From assembly GCA_920105805.1 (NCBI GenBank), contig CAKKTI010000014.1, forward strand, positions 3,683-67,682: 64,000 nt of DNA. Direction: 5' to 3'. The notes beneath the pieces were generated by a model that did no database searches, had not been told where the DNA came from, and saw only the letters and a program-made list of their open reading frames with translations. The first letter of the stretch is position 1; each line of letters starts with the position of its first letter. Below are positions 11,676 to 23,028 of this stretch, in pieces. The translations under genes and the position numbers were made by a program. This DNA is from Condylostoma magnum (taxonomy: Eukaryota; Ciliophora; Heterotrichea; Heterotrichida; Condylostomatidae).

Positions 11676-12434
11676 CTAATTAAATCCAGGCAAAGCTCTC
11701 CCAGCATGAAAATTCTTTATTTTTCTTGTTTAATCTAGAATATACTTACTCCTTCCAAAATAAATTTCTTCTAATTGACTTCTCATATCACATTCCAAGG
11801 ACTCTATAAATGCCACCATCTAAAATGCCTGGTCCTAATTCAAAATTCCTTTATTATGCTATATATTATGAGTAGACTAGCGGGCCAAAGTTCCTGATAT
11901 ATTATCCCCTTGGCTATTCAAATACTTCAACGATAAGCTCGCAGTTATTGAATACTCATAGCTCTGACCATCCTGAGTGATATTAACCAAAGAATTGCTT
12001 TCCCAAGCCCCCTCTTCAGTCTCCTTTTTACAAAGAAAGGCTCCCGAGAGTGATGTTGCATTATTCTGCCAAAGATATACAGAGTTTAAGTTGTTTCCTC
12101 CGTAATAAAGATTAGTATATTCAGCAAATGCATCATTACTTTATATTTCTAGCTCCCTTAGCTCTCCCTGGGGTTTATTCTCAGATTCGAACTCTGGTAC
12201 ATATTCGTTTGAGTAAGGAGACCTATACGACTCTCCATCTCTGTTAAATTCGCATTGTAAAAACTGTTTTCCTGTTGTGGAGCATTGGGAAACTTGAAAG
12301 GGAAGATCGACTCTTTGGTATAATTCGTCAATTAACTATTCGTTATCTAGTAAATGATCTAGCCCTGATACAGTTTTATCACTGGATTAAGGAGGCATTC
12401 TACGAACTATTGATAGACACTATTAAATACTCAT
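11676..12434 (-). CDS. CAPZB: F-actin-capping protein subunit beta
   Basis: 252 residues. It aligns along its length with CAPZB: FLQCEFNRDGESYRSPYSNE near residue 65 (family CDYNRDGDSYRSPWSNKY), NSVYLWQNNATSLSGAFL, and QLEEIYFGRSKYI near the end (family LNEIYFGKTKDI). With the alpha subunit, which is not in this window, it caps actin barbed ends. The stop is TAG at 11676. Five or more in-frame TAA/TAG fall inside conserved regions and read as Gln. The ATG lies 8 nt after the stop cluster of the upstream gene. Confidence 0.93.
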
Positions 12435-12442
12435 ATTTATTA

Positions 12443-13861
12443 CTATAAATGGTTAATTATGCAAAAATATCTGTTTTTTGATTTAACTGTGTCTATGATT
12501 TGGTTGTAACTCAAACTTTCCTTGTGCATTATTTTGACTATAAGTGTAGGGGAATACGCGTATACTAAAATTTTCTATGCAACTGGCTGAAATTGTGCTG
12601 GGAACTTTTATACTAGTTTATTAATTGACTATGGTTTTAGCTTATCATTCTGAGAGTAGTTCCTATCGATTCTACTACAAAATGTGTAGAGATATTCTTA
12701 ATGTGTTTCAAGAATGTTTTTGCGGAGTAGTCAGGCTATAAGAGGAATTAACTCACGTTTTGACTGGTCTCTGATATTAAGATTTTTTACTGCAGTTGGC
12801 CTGTTTATTAGGCTTAGTAGTTCCCCAAGTCTTACTCCGAATTACTCAGAAAATAGACGATTGTACTCTAGTATTAAATCAGAGCCAACTTACCAGTTCT
12901 GAGATATACAAATTACTGTAGATATTCCAATAGGCTGTATAACCCTTGCTTTATTTCATATGACTAAATGCTTTACGGCTTCTTGCACTGATTCAAATGA
13001 AACGTCCTTTTCTACTACTAAATCTTGAAATGACTTTATAGGAAATCTAAAGTACTGGATAATAATTAAGATAATTGGAGAGCATCCAATAGGCAGCTAA
13101 TACTCTAACTTTTATAAACCTTCTAGTAATAATAAAGATTCATAAGGCTTTACCTTTTAAACTTTTATAGGAGGTAGAATTGACACTGTACAGTTTATCC
13201 AGTCATTTACCCATAGCCTTGACTCATTCTCCGTTGTTAAATTTGTATAAAGATCTCTTACATGTCTGGCCAACTTGCTTTCCTGCAGCATTTCAAATAT
13301 TCTTTCATCAGGGTCTTCAATACTAACCAAAGCTTTAAGTTTAGAGATTTCTACGCTTACAAACTTTTACCTGAATTATTCGAATTTCAAAGCACTTGAC
13401 ACTTTTATCAATGCTGCTTTAATCGGAGTTGTATCAATACTACACATTTCACTTGATTACTAGTACACAAAAACTACGTTGATAGTTGTGATTGTCTCTA
13501 TATGTTCTCTTTCATCTAAAAAGGAGATATCAATATCAGGATATCGCTCTTTATTTACTTATAACTTTTGCTGATCTGTTAGATCTATTGGATAACTAAT
13601 AAAGCGAAGGTTTTCTATAGCAATGTCAAGCTCAGTGTCTAATAAAGCCTTTTTAGGGCATAGCAAATCTGCCAAAACAGAGCAATTGTAGCCGAATGCC
13701 GAGGTTTTACTTGTTCATTCCTTTGAAATTGCACTGAGATTTGTGTTATAGTGGATTGAATCGTAAAACGTCATATATTCTTTGTATATTGAGCTAGGAT
13801 ATCCCAATATAACCTCTCTTCCACTATGCAGACCTTAAGAAATTAATAAAATTCCTTACAT
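12443..13861 (-). CDS. NPRL3: NPRL3-like GATOR1 subunit
   Basis: 472 residues. Conserved NPRL3 blocks appear in order: an N-terminal beta strand (GILLISQG), FGYNCSVLADLLCPKKALLD with IENLRFISYPIDLTD, a longin strand INVVFVYQQ, SKLARHVRDLYTNL, WVNDWINCTVSI and PYESLLLLE. In other eukaryotes NPRL3 with NPRL2 and DEPDC5 forms the GAP that inhibits Rag GTPases and TORC1 when amino acids are scarce. The C-terminus ends NHL followed by TAG-TAA-TAA, a clear stop cluster. Shorter than the human protein (about 570), lacking mostly linker sequence. Confidence 0.85.
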
Positions 13862-13883
13862 AAAATTTATCATATAACAAAAA

Positions 13884-14633
13884 TTAAAACGGAAGATTTA
13901 TATTATTGATTGCACCAGTATGAAGGGATAACTGCGTTAGATATCGTCTTAGATATCTTATTAGAGATCCTTACCCCGAACAGAAATAGCCCTTCTTCTC
14001 CTTAAACTCAACTACCTATATCTACAAAGTATCAAAAATAGCAACTGCTTTACCTGAAACTCTCCTATAAACCTTTCTCACTTCTTGTATATCACCATTG
14101 CGTTTTCATAATTTAGGAATTTCACTCTTATTGCTCAAAGACGCACAAATATAGCGCTCTTTTACTCCGAAGTATTGTAATAATTCTTTACAGAATAATT
14201 AACAGTTCCAATTCATCATATCAAATGATTTCCCCATCATTGACCTCACATAGCTTATCAGACTGCTCAGTTTAGCGTGTGTTTCCCCTACATGAAATTA
14301 ATCTAGTTGAGGATTAAGTCTCTTTTACAATATTTCTGATTTATTTCATACGATAAAAATACAGTATCCAAATTAGTGAAATTCAACTAAAACGTGTCTA
14401 TTTTTACTTGTTTTGTATACCAGAAAAGAGTGAGCTCCTTTAAACTTTCCTCTAGTCATTAACGTGCCTAGTGCTTAACTTACACGACTTGCATTTATCC
14501 GAGTTATTTTCTAGAATTTTGTAATTAGTGGAGAGAGATCAGATCACCATAACTCAACATAGATTAAGTTTTCATCAATAAATTCAATTGGATCTCCTAA
14601 AAAGGCATAATTCAATAAAAAATCATCTTGCAT
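13884..14633 (-). CDS. Unrecognised protein, possible papain-like-fold acyltransferase/peptidase
   Basis: 249 residues, one frame with six or more TAA/TAG and several TGA sense codons. GAHSFLVYKTSKNRHVLVEF (~res 60-80) followed about 80 residues later by NWNCQLFCKELLQYFGV recalls the His...Asn-Cys layout of LRAT/NlpC-P60/PPPDE-type folds, but this is a weak, motif-level resemblance. The basic C-terminal third has no recognised domain. Its stop TAA lies 22 nt upstream of the NPRL3 ATG. Confidence 0.65.
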
Positions 14634-14829
14634 GTTGTTGATTATTTAAATGGTTAGGTAAGTTTAGAATGTAATGCAAATTTTTGTCATAGGTTTTAGT
14701 ATATGTAGTAAAATTGATATTATAGTAAATCATGTTAAGCATTAATAAGTAAATAGAATGGAATATTACATAGAACTTCATTATTAGTTTTCAAGACTAT
14801 ATTTGCAATAACAAATTACACAAAATCTA

Positions 14830-15354
14830 TTACAAACCTCTAACAATGCTTTGAAAGGTGTTATGTGCTTGATTCCCAATATTGCTAAATTCAAAATACT
14901 CGAATCCTTTTGACTAGGATCACTGATTGGCTTCATTGTTTTAAACAGCTCTTTACATAGACAAATCAGTTTTCAATCCAATAACAAAAAATTTACATTA
15001 AGCTCCAAATTTCTTAGCTTCTCTGTTCCATTAGTCTAAATTATCAAATGAACTTCTATTAGTAACGTCATATACTAAAATAATAGCATCAGAGTCCTTA
15101 TAAAACTCATTTCTAACTTCAAAAAACGTGGAATGCCCAGATGCATCTCAAAGTGTTACATTGGCTGTTTAAGTTTCAGTAAAGTAATAATTAATACCAA
15201 TTGTAGGATCGTATGAAACAGGTTAGTTATTTGATATAATTTTCTCACATAATGATGTCTTTCCTACTTGTGTATCTCCAATTATAAGAATTTTTTTACT
15301 CGGAAGCTCCCTTGGAACCTGTATTCTTAATGGAACTTAAGACCTTTCTACCAT
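14830..15354 (-). CDS. RBJ/DNAJC27-like small GTPase
   Basis: 174 residues. G1 GDTQVGKTS, G3 region DASGH, and the diagnostic FFEVRNEFYKDSDAIILVYD block of the RBJ (DNAJC27) subfamily, then WNREAKKFGA and SKGFEYFEFS (G5-like). The G4 position reads GLKTDLS instead of NKxD, so nucleotide specificity may differ. DNAJC27 in animals has a C-terminal J domain; none is seen here, and the tandem TAA-TAG after the last helix ends the chain. TGA reads as Trp in VTLWDASG. About 196 nt separate this stop from the next gene's start. Confidence 0.85.
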
Positions 15355-15367
15355 TTTAAATAATAAA

Positions 15368-16481
15368 CTAACTTTTCCTATCATATATATTAGTCATAAG
15401 ATTTTTCAGCATTCTTTCTATTTGACTTTCCTTTTCAATTCAATCTAAGCTTTCTAAGGCCTTATTAAGATGGTATAGGGCGAGATATCTTGTATTATCT
15501 AATCCTCCATTTTCTGCACATTCAATTGCAAACTCAACGTCTCCTTATCGTTTAAATCTATGACGAGCTGCTTCTAATACTTTCTCACTGTCTGTATTAG
15601 TAAAAAGTACTGGCCCAGTGGCTAGTCCCTCTGCTATATCTTTTAATTACTGTTTACCAAGTGTTTTTGACTCACTAGTGAAATCAATGACATCATCAAT
15701 ATACTAAAATGCCAATCCTATATGTTTTCCAAACTCAAAGCACTGATTCTCCTTACCATGTCCTACTCCCATTCCATAACATCCATAAGCAATCAATGAA
15801 GCAGTTTTAAAGTAAGTTTTGTGTACATAGCTAACAATATACTCTGTTAAGTCCTCATTCAACGCATCTGCTTATATAAGCTCTCCTTTAGACAGATTTT
15901 CAATAATGTTTGAGATCAACTACAGCAAGGTAATGTCATCTAACTAAGAACATACATAACTAGCAGTTGAAATCAAATAATCCCCTCCTAGCACCGCAGC
16001 TTTATTCCCTACTTTCATATGCACAGCTTCCATTCCTCTTCTAATCTCCCCGGAATCAATTACATCGTCATGAATCAAACTAGAGCAATGTATCATCTCA
16101 ACAACCTAGGAAAAAACTCTTTAATTAGTTGTTAGTTAAGGTTAGTTTAGAATCGACTGGGAGAGCAGATGAAGTATGCATGGCCTGATTTATTTACCTG
16201 GTCTCTTAAAGTAGTATTGAGTAATGGAATTAAGATCATCCCAGCGCGTGTTCAAGTGTTAAATTATCTAATCATTGCCTTACTTCAAGTCTTGCTTTAA
16301 AAGAGAAAAGATATCTATGTCATTTGCAAAGATTCGCTAGTACAGCTATTCGTTTTATTCCTTTGAAGGAATATGCTGCAACATTGAGCAAGCCAGTTAG
16401 CATTCATTAGCGATTTCTTTAGAGAAGTATTTCTGGTTGAAAATTACCCTTTGAGTTATTAGTTTTGTAAGACTTTTCATA
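15368..16481 (-). CDS. Long-chain polyprenyl diphosphate synthase (COQ1-type)
   Basis: 365 residues after removing one 16-nt intron (16433-16448). Hallmarks: GKQIRP, MIHCSSLIHDDVIDSGEIRR (first DDxxD region), LGGDYLISTASYV, a KTYFKTASLI block, and FQYIDDVIDFTSESKTLGK (second Asp-rich motif). It elongates isopentenyl chains for the ubiquinone side chain or related prenols. The first exon (MKSLTKLITQR) is basic and amphipathic, like a mitochondrial presequence. TAG encodes the conserved Gln of FQYIDD, good evidence for TAG=Gln. The chain ends DRKS before TAG. The divergent EF-hand gene starts 21 nt away. Confidence 0.93.
16433..16448 (-). other. 16-nt GT-AG intron
   Basis: On the minus strand this reads GTAATTTTTCAACCAG. 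Removing it joins the only sensible start exon (11 codons from the ATG at 16481) to the frame of the synthase. Without removal the frame has no ATG upstream of 16384. The length matches the 15-16-nt introns known from heterotrichs. Confidence 0.8.
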
Positions 16482-16502
16482 TAAGTGGATATTTATTTTA
16501 AT

Positions 16503-17018
16503 ATGAGATAAAGTAGAAATTAGAAGTTGTTGGGAATTTAAGATATACTGAAAATTGTTGACCCAAATCATAAGGGAATTATCGATTTAGATAGACTTGT
16601 AATTTATATCCAGAAAGAAATTATATAAGCATTTCCTAGTATATAAAAGAAATAAATAGAGCCTATTTTAAGGAATTATGTATATACACATCATTCATTT
16701 CTAATGCCTTTAGAGTTATTCACGTTATAATACGAAAAAGTTTTATAAAATTAGTAAAATTTATCAGTAAAAGCAAAATCATATGCTAGATAACGTATTC
16801 TAACAATTTCAAGTGCTATGTGACCTATAAACAAAGAATAAAGTAGTAAAAGAAATAGCTCATAAGGAAATGTTTTAACGGAAAATATACCCTTTTAGTA
16901 GAGAAGCAGGTCAAAAATAAGCTACATCCAAATTTATAAACGACGGAAATCAATAAGAGATACTATTACAAAACAACAACAAAAAACTCCTCTAAGGGAG
17001 AGATTTAACTATTTTTGA
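16503..17018 (+). CDS. Small EF-hand-like protein
   Basis: 171 residues if the TGA at 17016 is the stop, or one residue longer if the adjacent TAA is. Residues ~16-42 form an EF-hand-like helix-loop-helix (loop DPNHKGIIDLDR). The rest is basic and Gln/Ser-rich, ending TPLRERFNYF. Only one EF hand is clear, and no subfamily was recognised. Its end is 8 nt from the convergent myosin stop. Its ATG lies 21 nt from the divergent synthase ATG, so promoter elements must lie inside neighbouring coding sequence or the spacer. Confidence 0.68.
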
Positions 17019-17026
17019 TAAAATTA

Positions 17027-20000
17027 CTAATTGGTTGGCCACCTTGGACTATTAGATCTTTTGATCTCTTGTTCACTTTAAGACGCAATAAAATCTCTTT
17101 CTAGTTTTCTACGAGCGTATAATTCACTCATTTTAGATATTTTAAATTAGTCAAAGCTTTGAGAGCTTTTCTCAACTTCTTTTTAAATTTTTCTCAGTCT
17201 TTTCTCTTTTTAATAACTTCAATCGTATAGTTTCTATACAATTTCATCTGGACTCCTTGTTGGGGTTATTTGCCTTACTAGACTAACAGATGGTTCAGCT
17301 GACACTCTTAGATTTCTATACTGTCTTTGTATTATATCTCTGCTCATTCTATCCTTGAAACTCTAGTTTACTTTATATATACTGTTTATCTTTGGAGAAT
17401 AAAAACATTATTACTCTGCTTGGACTTATTGTGATATGATTTGCTGTTATATTTTTATTTTTTTTAATTTTCCAAATTCTATAAGTCTATCTTCAACTGA
17501 TTACTTATTGCTGCATTTTCTTGCAATTTATTTAGATTTTCTATTCAATTTTGGTATAAATTGTCTTGGATTTTGTGGCTTATTTAATTTTAATAGCATA
17601 TTATCTACTTTTTAGTTTATATTAAGTTCTTCTTAAATGCTAAATAATTTGTTTTAGTGCTTGTGTCTGTTATTAATGTAGTCGCATACAAACTGTTGAA
17701 TTCATCTACTCAGTAGATTAAATCCCTTTTATAAAGATTAATAACGTCTTCATTAACGCTAAAATTTTCTAAAGACTCCACTTACCCATATCATTTTACT
17801 ATACTTTTGCCTTATTTTATAACCTTTATAGCATCTTTAAATAGTTTTAGCTGACTCATGGATCTTTACTAACGCTTAGTAGTAAATTCTTGTTTTATAT
17901 CCTTTAAAATGAGACTATATTTTTAAGATTTAAGGTAAAAAGTGAGAGTAATTGAGCATTGAATAGTCTTAAATAGTTCTTTTCACTTAGTTATAGATTC
18001 TAGGATGGCTTTATATAGTTTCCATTTTATCTTATCTTTAGCATATTCTAGTATATTTTCCTATTTCAAGTTTTTGCTGTACTTATAGAGGTTGTATTTC
18101 TTATACTACTTTATCAATGTAAAACAACGAGCTATTCTAAACTTAATCAGCATTGCTAGACTTTGTAGACATAATATCTTCATTTTGAAAACTCTGAGAG
18201 GTTATACCTTTTTATAGCTGTCTGTATTATTCTATTTAGCAAAATAAGTAATTCTAAGTCTCAAATGCCAAATGCTTTGAATTATTTTACACGTTATTGC
18301 CTTTTTTACTAATTATATGGCTATACCCAAATCATTTTCATAGTAATCTTCCTTCTAGCACCGAATCGTAGAAAATAATAGAGGGTTGATTCTTTAATTT
18401 ATCTTAGGCTATACAATAAACTATGTTTTTACTCAAGGATATTGTTTTTTATGTTAACTAATTAAATGTAGTATTAATCCATTACTTTGTCTAGAATTGA
18501 TTAGTTTTTATTTACCTTTTTCTTTTTATAATTTTCATTAAAATTGTATTAAATTTAAACTATAGGCACTATTACCTTAAATGTTGTAGATTATAAGAGT
18601 AAATACCAATTGATAAGTTTAGTATTAGATTGTTATCCTTTAATCTTACTAAAAATGGATACTATTATTCAAATTACCGTAAAGTTTGCAAAAAGCTGCT
18701 GAAATTTCTACTTCTTTTAGATAATGAATCAACTAGGTTGTCTTATCCATCTATTAGTAACTGTAGTAATTGTTTATGATAAGACTATTAAATATCTATA
18801 TTGATTCCCTCCATTTGAAAGACTTAGTATAAAATTTCCATTTCTTCATTTACCATTTACCCGTAAAGCTCTTAAAACACATTTAAACCTAAATCTCCTA
18901 TATTAGACGATTCCTCTGATGAAGGAAAATCTAGTATATAAATAGAGGCAATATAATCCGAGTTTTAGTAGTTTATCTTAAGCTTTGAGTTGAGTATTCG
19001 TTAAAGTCAATTATATGTATCTGTATAAATAATTCTAGCAAATTCTTTTATAAACAACTCGCTTTCTTCTTTAGTCTTTAATTAATTCAACAACACATTT
19101 ACTTATTGTTACTAAATTCCAAAATGATCCAAAGCCTACTAAAATTACTGCTTATTTTTCATAATAACTCCATTATCCTATTAAATAAAATAAATATCAT
19201 ACAGTTAAACAACTCCAGCTAGTCTTTTAAACAGTTGATTAATATTTTCCTGAGAAACTGCCAAAAATTCTAGATTTTATTTTAATCGATTCAAAATCAT
19301 TAAGTCAGTTGTTATATCCCCGCATTTAAGTCATACATGATGTCTCTTTTTTAATCCATATTTCTACAGTAATTTGTCTGGCAGTGCTTTTAGACAGCTC
19401 AGAGCTGAGTAGCAAAATTGCCCATCATACGGAGCATTTAAGTCTAATATTTACGACTGTATTTAGCATCCGGTAATTTACCCGTTAAAATCATACATTA
19501 AATCAGTTAAAAATCCTGCTTTTGATTTATCCTATACCGTAGAGGCCATAATGTGCAGTGTTTATATACTTTGATGTATACAATTAAACATTTACTCGTA
19601 GTTATTTTCCTGCAAATATGCTAAGTGATCAACTAAGTGGATGTGATTAAAGCTTTTACCTGATTTTTAGTCTCCGTAAAGTACTATTAACTATGACTAC
19701 TTTGTATCTTTAAGTTTCTCATATGCTTGTAAGCTTACACTATACAAATGGGGAGGCTAGTTATTATTTGTATATTATGCCTTTTTATGGTGAGAAAAGA
19801 CTTGATTATTGTCTCCTGAACTGACAGATACTAATATATCTTCAGATCAAGTGAAGTACTAATTGTTTAACATTCTTTCTCTCAACGTTTAAATAATACT
19901 AGTCTGGCTTCTTTCTTTGCAGTCTTAAAGATTTTGTATGGGTTTTTCAGTTGGGGATATATTCAAGGTTAACTAAGGCTGGCTTTTTGTAGGCTTCTAC

Positions 20001-20035
20001 TTGCAGATTTTACGCTTTAAAAGTCTCGGCTTCAT
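17027..20035 (-). CDS. Highly divergent myosin heavy chain
   Basis: 1002 residues from the ATG at 20035 (an in-frame ATG at 20131 is possible). Myosin motor landmarks occur in order: TSIIQTLRERMLNNQYFTWS, PPHLYSVSLQAYEKL, a P-loop GDQKSGKS where motors usually have GESGAGKT, a HFDAP-like stretch LNAPYDGQF, YNWLQRILNSKL, and ILDFPSSEES followed by FQELYGQMVNEEMEILYQVF and MEGI, matching the relay region. Switch I (NxxSSRFGK) is not visible. The second half is largely helical, ending SNSPRWPTN before TAG-TAA. The motor may be weakly active or inactive; that is inference. Confidence 0.75.
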
Positions 20036-21120
20036 TTAATAATTATAAACTAAGAGATTATAACAAACTTTTTAATAGTTATGCATTGGTTTTCTCTAAT
20101 AAGATTATTGATTACAATAATAGTCGTGCATCTTCGTATTTAATGGACTTTTTTGGACTTGGGTGAAAAAGTTGGCAAAGGTTATAATGGAAATAGTGTT
20201 TAATTATTCAAAAGAAAGTGAAATGCTATACTTTAGGATTAGTTAATACATAAATAAACTAATTAAAGCTTTTGATCATCTTTACTAATTATAAAATAGG
20301 CTAAAATTATTATAGGGTGGAAAAGAAATTCATGTTAACAATATGGGATAGATATATATCTAGTTGAAATCTACGTGAATAATATTCTTCAAATTAAAAG
20401 CTAATAGATTCTTATAATATAAGATACAATTAGGACTTTTATAGTCGATATTTTGTAACTAAGTTTATACCTACTATCAAGAATTACTTTTAAAAGTATT
20501 TCTGTATTATAAAAGCTATTAGGAATTAGAGTTAAAGATATAATCATACTTTTAATTTACTTCAATTATCTTTACTGACTCCAAAAATTCCTTATTAATT
20601 TATTAATTATTTTCATTACAAGTAGTTTGAGCAATTATATTAATCTATTATCGATGAATACTATAATAATAGATGTTTTATATACTTAATGATAATATGA
20701 TTTTATAGTTTTTGCTTACATTTTAGTATTTCATTCATATAACATTTTGTACTATTTATTAGCTAAAATGGCATTAAATTATTTTATCTTTCTAGTCTAC
20801 TTAAGCAATTTTCATTCATTCATTTGACAAAAACTTCTAATTAAAGTATCGATAATTAACATAGTCCTCTCTTTACAGCCATCATATTTTTACATATAAT
20901 TTAACTATCCTTTTATTTAACAATAAAAATGAGTAATAAATTTAATCTCTCATAACACAATTTCATTAACAAATCTCAAATTAAAATAACACAAAATAAT
21001 ATTGATCTATGGTTAATATTACAGTAAAACAACTCTGCATTTCTCGATTATCCTTTCATTAAATTAATAACAAAATTAATTAAACAATAATCAAAACTAG
21101 CTTCCACTTAAAAAAATAAT
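20036..21120. other. 1.1-kb AT-rich divergent spacer
   Basis: Lies between the divergent starts of the myosin and UEV-RING genes. A long sense-only frame on the minus strand (about 20877 down to 20180) can be translated. It is poor in Gly, Pro, Asp and Ala, and about 10% of its codons are TAA/TAG against few CAA/CAG, as expected of noncoding AT-rich DNA. No RNA gene or repeat was recognised; it presumably holds two promoters. Confidence 0.45.
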
Positions 21121-22092
21121 ATGGCTGAAATTTAAATCTTCTAGCAATTACAAGAAAAGGGGTACAACCAGATATCTTCAAAGTTTATCGTCCAAGAGAT
21201 CCGTAGCATTGCTCCCTACTTCTAAATACAGCAGCTCAAGTGAGATAAACTGATATTATCTCAAATGAAAGTCAGCGTGCTCTCAGTAGAAACAAACATT
21301 CCTGTAAGATTCAGGGCCAATTATTACAATATACCAATCCTGATATACTTTCAAGACTCCAATCCCTATACTACCCCATTTATTCAAGTTAAATCCAACC
21401 AAAAGTTGGATGAACGTATCAAGGCTTCCTACCACGTAAATAAGGAAGGTTTTATTACAAATCTGACCTCTTAATCCCAATGGACACTTTATTCTAGAGT
21501 GAACTCAATGCTTTCAGAATGCCAAGCGATTTTTAGCTAAAATATACCGATTTTCAGGGTAGTTTCTAAGAATAAAAGTTCAAATAAGAAAGCAAGTATG
21601 AAGAAAAATACGAAAAGTAAGCCTGTAGTTAAGCTTACAATTCATGAAACTATCCCTATGGCTGACCTAGGATATCAAAAGTAAGAAGCTCCGGTATAAC
21701 CCCCTCAGAAATTGTCAACCAACCAAAGGCTAAGGGAGAGGTGTAGAAAGTGCAGGGCCAGGATATTCAGAGATGAGCTTGAGGAGCATATGCAGCGGCA
21801 TGAGGCAATTGCTGTAGAGTAAGCCTCATAATTCGACAATCCTGGGGTGAATGCGATACAATACAAAGTGATGAGCAAGCAGGGAAGGATGTCTCCACAC
21901 AAATTGGAAAAATTACCTGTATCTCTTTACACATAGAGCATGGGTGACTAGGAATGTACAATCTGTATACTTCCTTTAGAATCTCAATAAGAAATTCGGC
22001 TGCTTCCCTGTTTTCACGTTTTTCACAAGGATTGCATTGATAGTTGGCTTTTAAAGCTAGCCCGATGCCCAATCTGCAAGTTCAATATTTAG
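21121..22092 (+). CDS. UEV-domain / RING-H2 fusion protein
   Basis: 323 residues in one continuous frame. Residues ~10-145 resemble the UEV domain of TSG101/Vps23: VPVRFRANYYNIPILIYF-like strand (actual IPVRFRANYYNIPILIYFQD), PYTTPFIQVK, then YHVNKEGFI. Near residue 210 a CRKCRARIFRDELEEHMQRH segment forms a C2H2-type zinc knuckle. Residues ~279-320 are a RING-H2: CTICILPL, LPCFHVFHKDCIDSW, CPICK. UEV domains bind ubiquitin but lack the E2 cysteine; RING-H2 recruits an E2. The combination suggests a ubiquitin-binding E3. No TSG101 coiled coil or steadiness box is present. The start is the first ATG after the long spacer; the TAG stop follows the last zinc ligand by five residues. Confidence 0.87.
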
Positions 22093-22125
22093 TTAAGTAA
22101 ATAATTCAACTAAAATTCTACTTTA

Positions 22126-22782
22126 CTAACCATAAATACGCTGTGGCTTTCCCATAGTTGACTTAATATGCAAAGATTTAATGTTATTCCAAGTCTTTTT
22201 CAACAAAGATGCCAAAAAGTTGATTGAAAGCGTAAGATTCTGCCTTAGTTACTCCTCATTTAGCTCTAAATGCCCAACAGCATGTCCTAGACAAGTAACT
22301 TTCTTCAATTAGAACTTAACAGTAGATCTAGCCTCATTTACTTTGTCTTGTAGATTGTCACTATGAGTTACAGCTACTGGGAATTTTCCTAGTTTACTTA
22401 GTACTGGGCCTACTAGTCTAGGCAATTGTTTTATTATACTATCAGAAGCTAAAAGAACTTTGTACTGTTTGAAAAATTTCTTCATGGGTTTACGCTGCTT
22501 GCTGAATTTTTTAAGTCCCTCAGCGTCTATATAAGGAAGGTCAATCTGCTCGGCCTGAGGAACATGCTCTTGATCTGCTAGCAAAATTATTTAGAGTCTG
22601 GGCCTCACTTGGAAAGGTAACCTAACATTTCCGGCAAATCTCTTATCCTTTTGGGGATCATAGTCTTTTAAGCCAATTTGAAGCTCTACGGTTTCGTTAA
22701 ATTTTCGCTTTTTAGTACCTTGGAGAGTAGCAACTTCATGGATTGCACGTTTGAGGATTTCCTAGTTCAGCTTAGACGCCAT
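22126..22782 (-). CDS. RPL10A: Ribosomal protein uL1 (RPL10A)
   Basis: 218 residues, essentially the family length (217 in human). It aligns throughout, including [58 protein letters not shown] and the C-terminal [13 protein letters not shown] before TAG-TAA. This gene is the best internal proof of the code. An in-frame TAA supplies the Gln of VKFQ (human IKFQ), yet the chain must stop at TAG because the family ends at QRLY. It is a component of the large ribosomal subunit L1 stalk. Few TAA/TAG are used as sense here compared with neighbours, consistent with high expression. Confidence 0.97.
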
Positions 22783-23028
22783 CCAATTATTTTATGAAGT
22801 ATGGGAAATTGTAAGCAGGGAGGTTGGTAGTATGTAAGAGGGATCTAATGTAGATAGTTATGTTAGAATTTATTTGAGAATTTGATTTTTGTTGGGAAAT
22901 ATACGGAAGTTGTTTCTATTATTTGTTAAGTTTTGAAAAGATCAATTCAGGTATGATAGGATTAATATATTGTGAGAGTTTTAGGGATTTTTGAAGATAT
23001 ATGATATAAAAGTTAGGAGAGTTAATCA

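Noticed and set aside
16105-16140. Possible intron ahead of the first DDxxD region of the prenyl synthase
   Set aside because: Reading TAA/TAG as Gln keeps the frame through GKQIRP to MIHCSSL with normal family spacing, so no intron is needed.
20180-20877. Minus-strand sense-only frame starting MMAVKRGLCQL
   Set aside because: Low in Gly, Pro, Ala and Asp, about a tenth of codons TAA/TAG with few CAA/CAG, and no homology; looks like AT-rich spacer.
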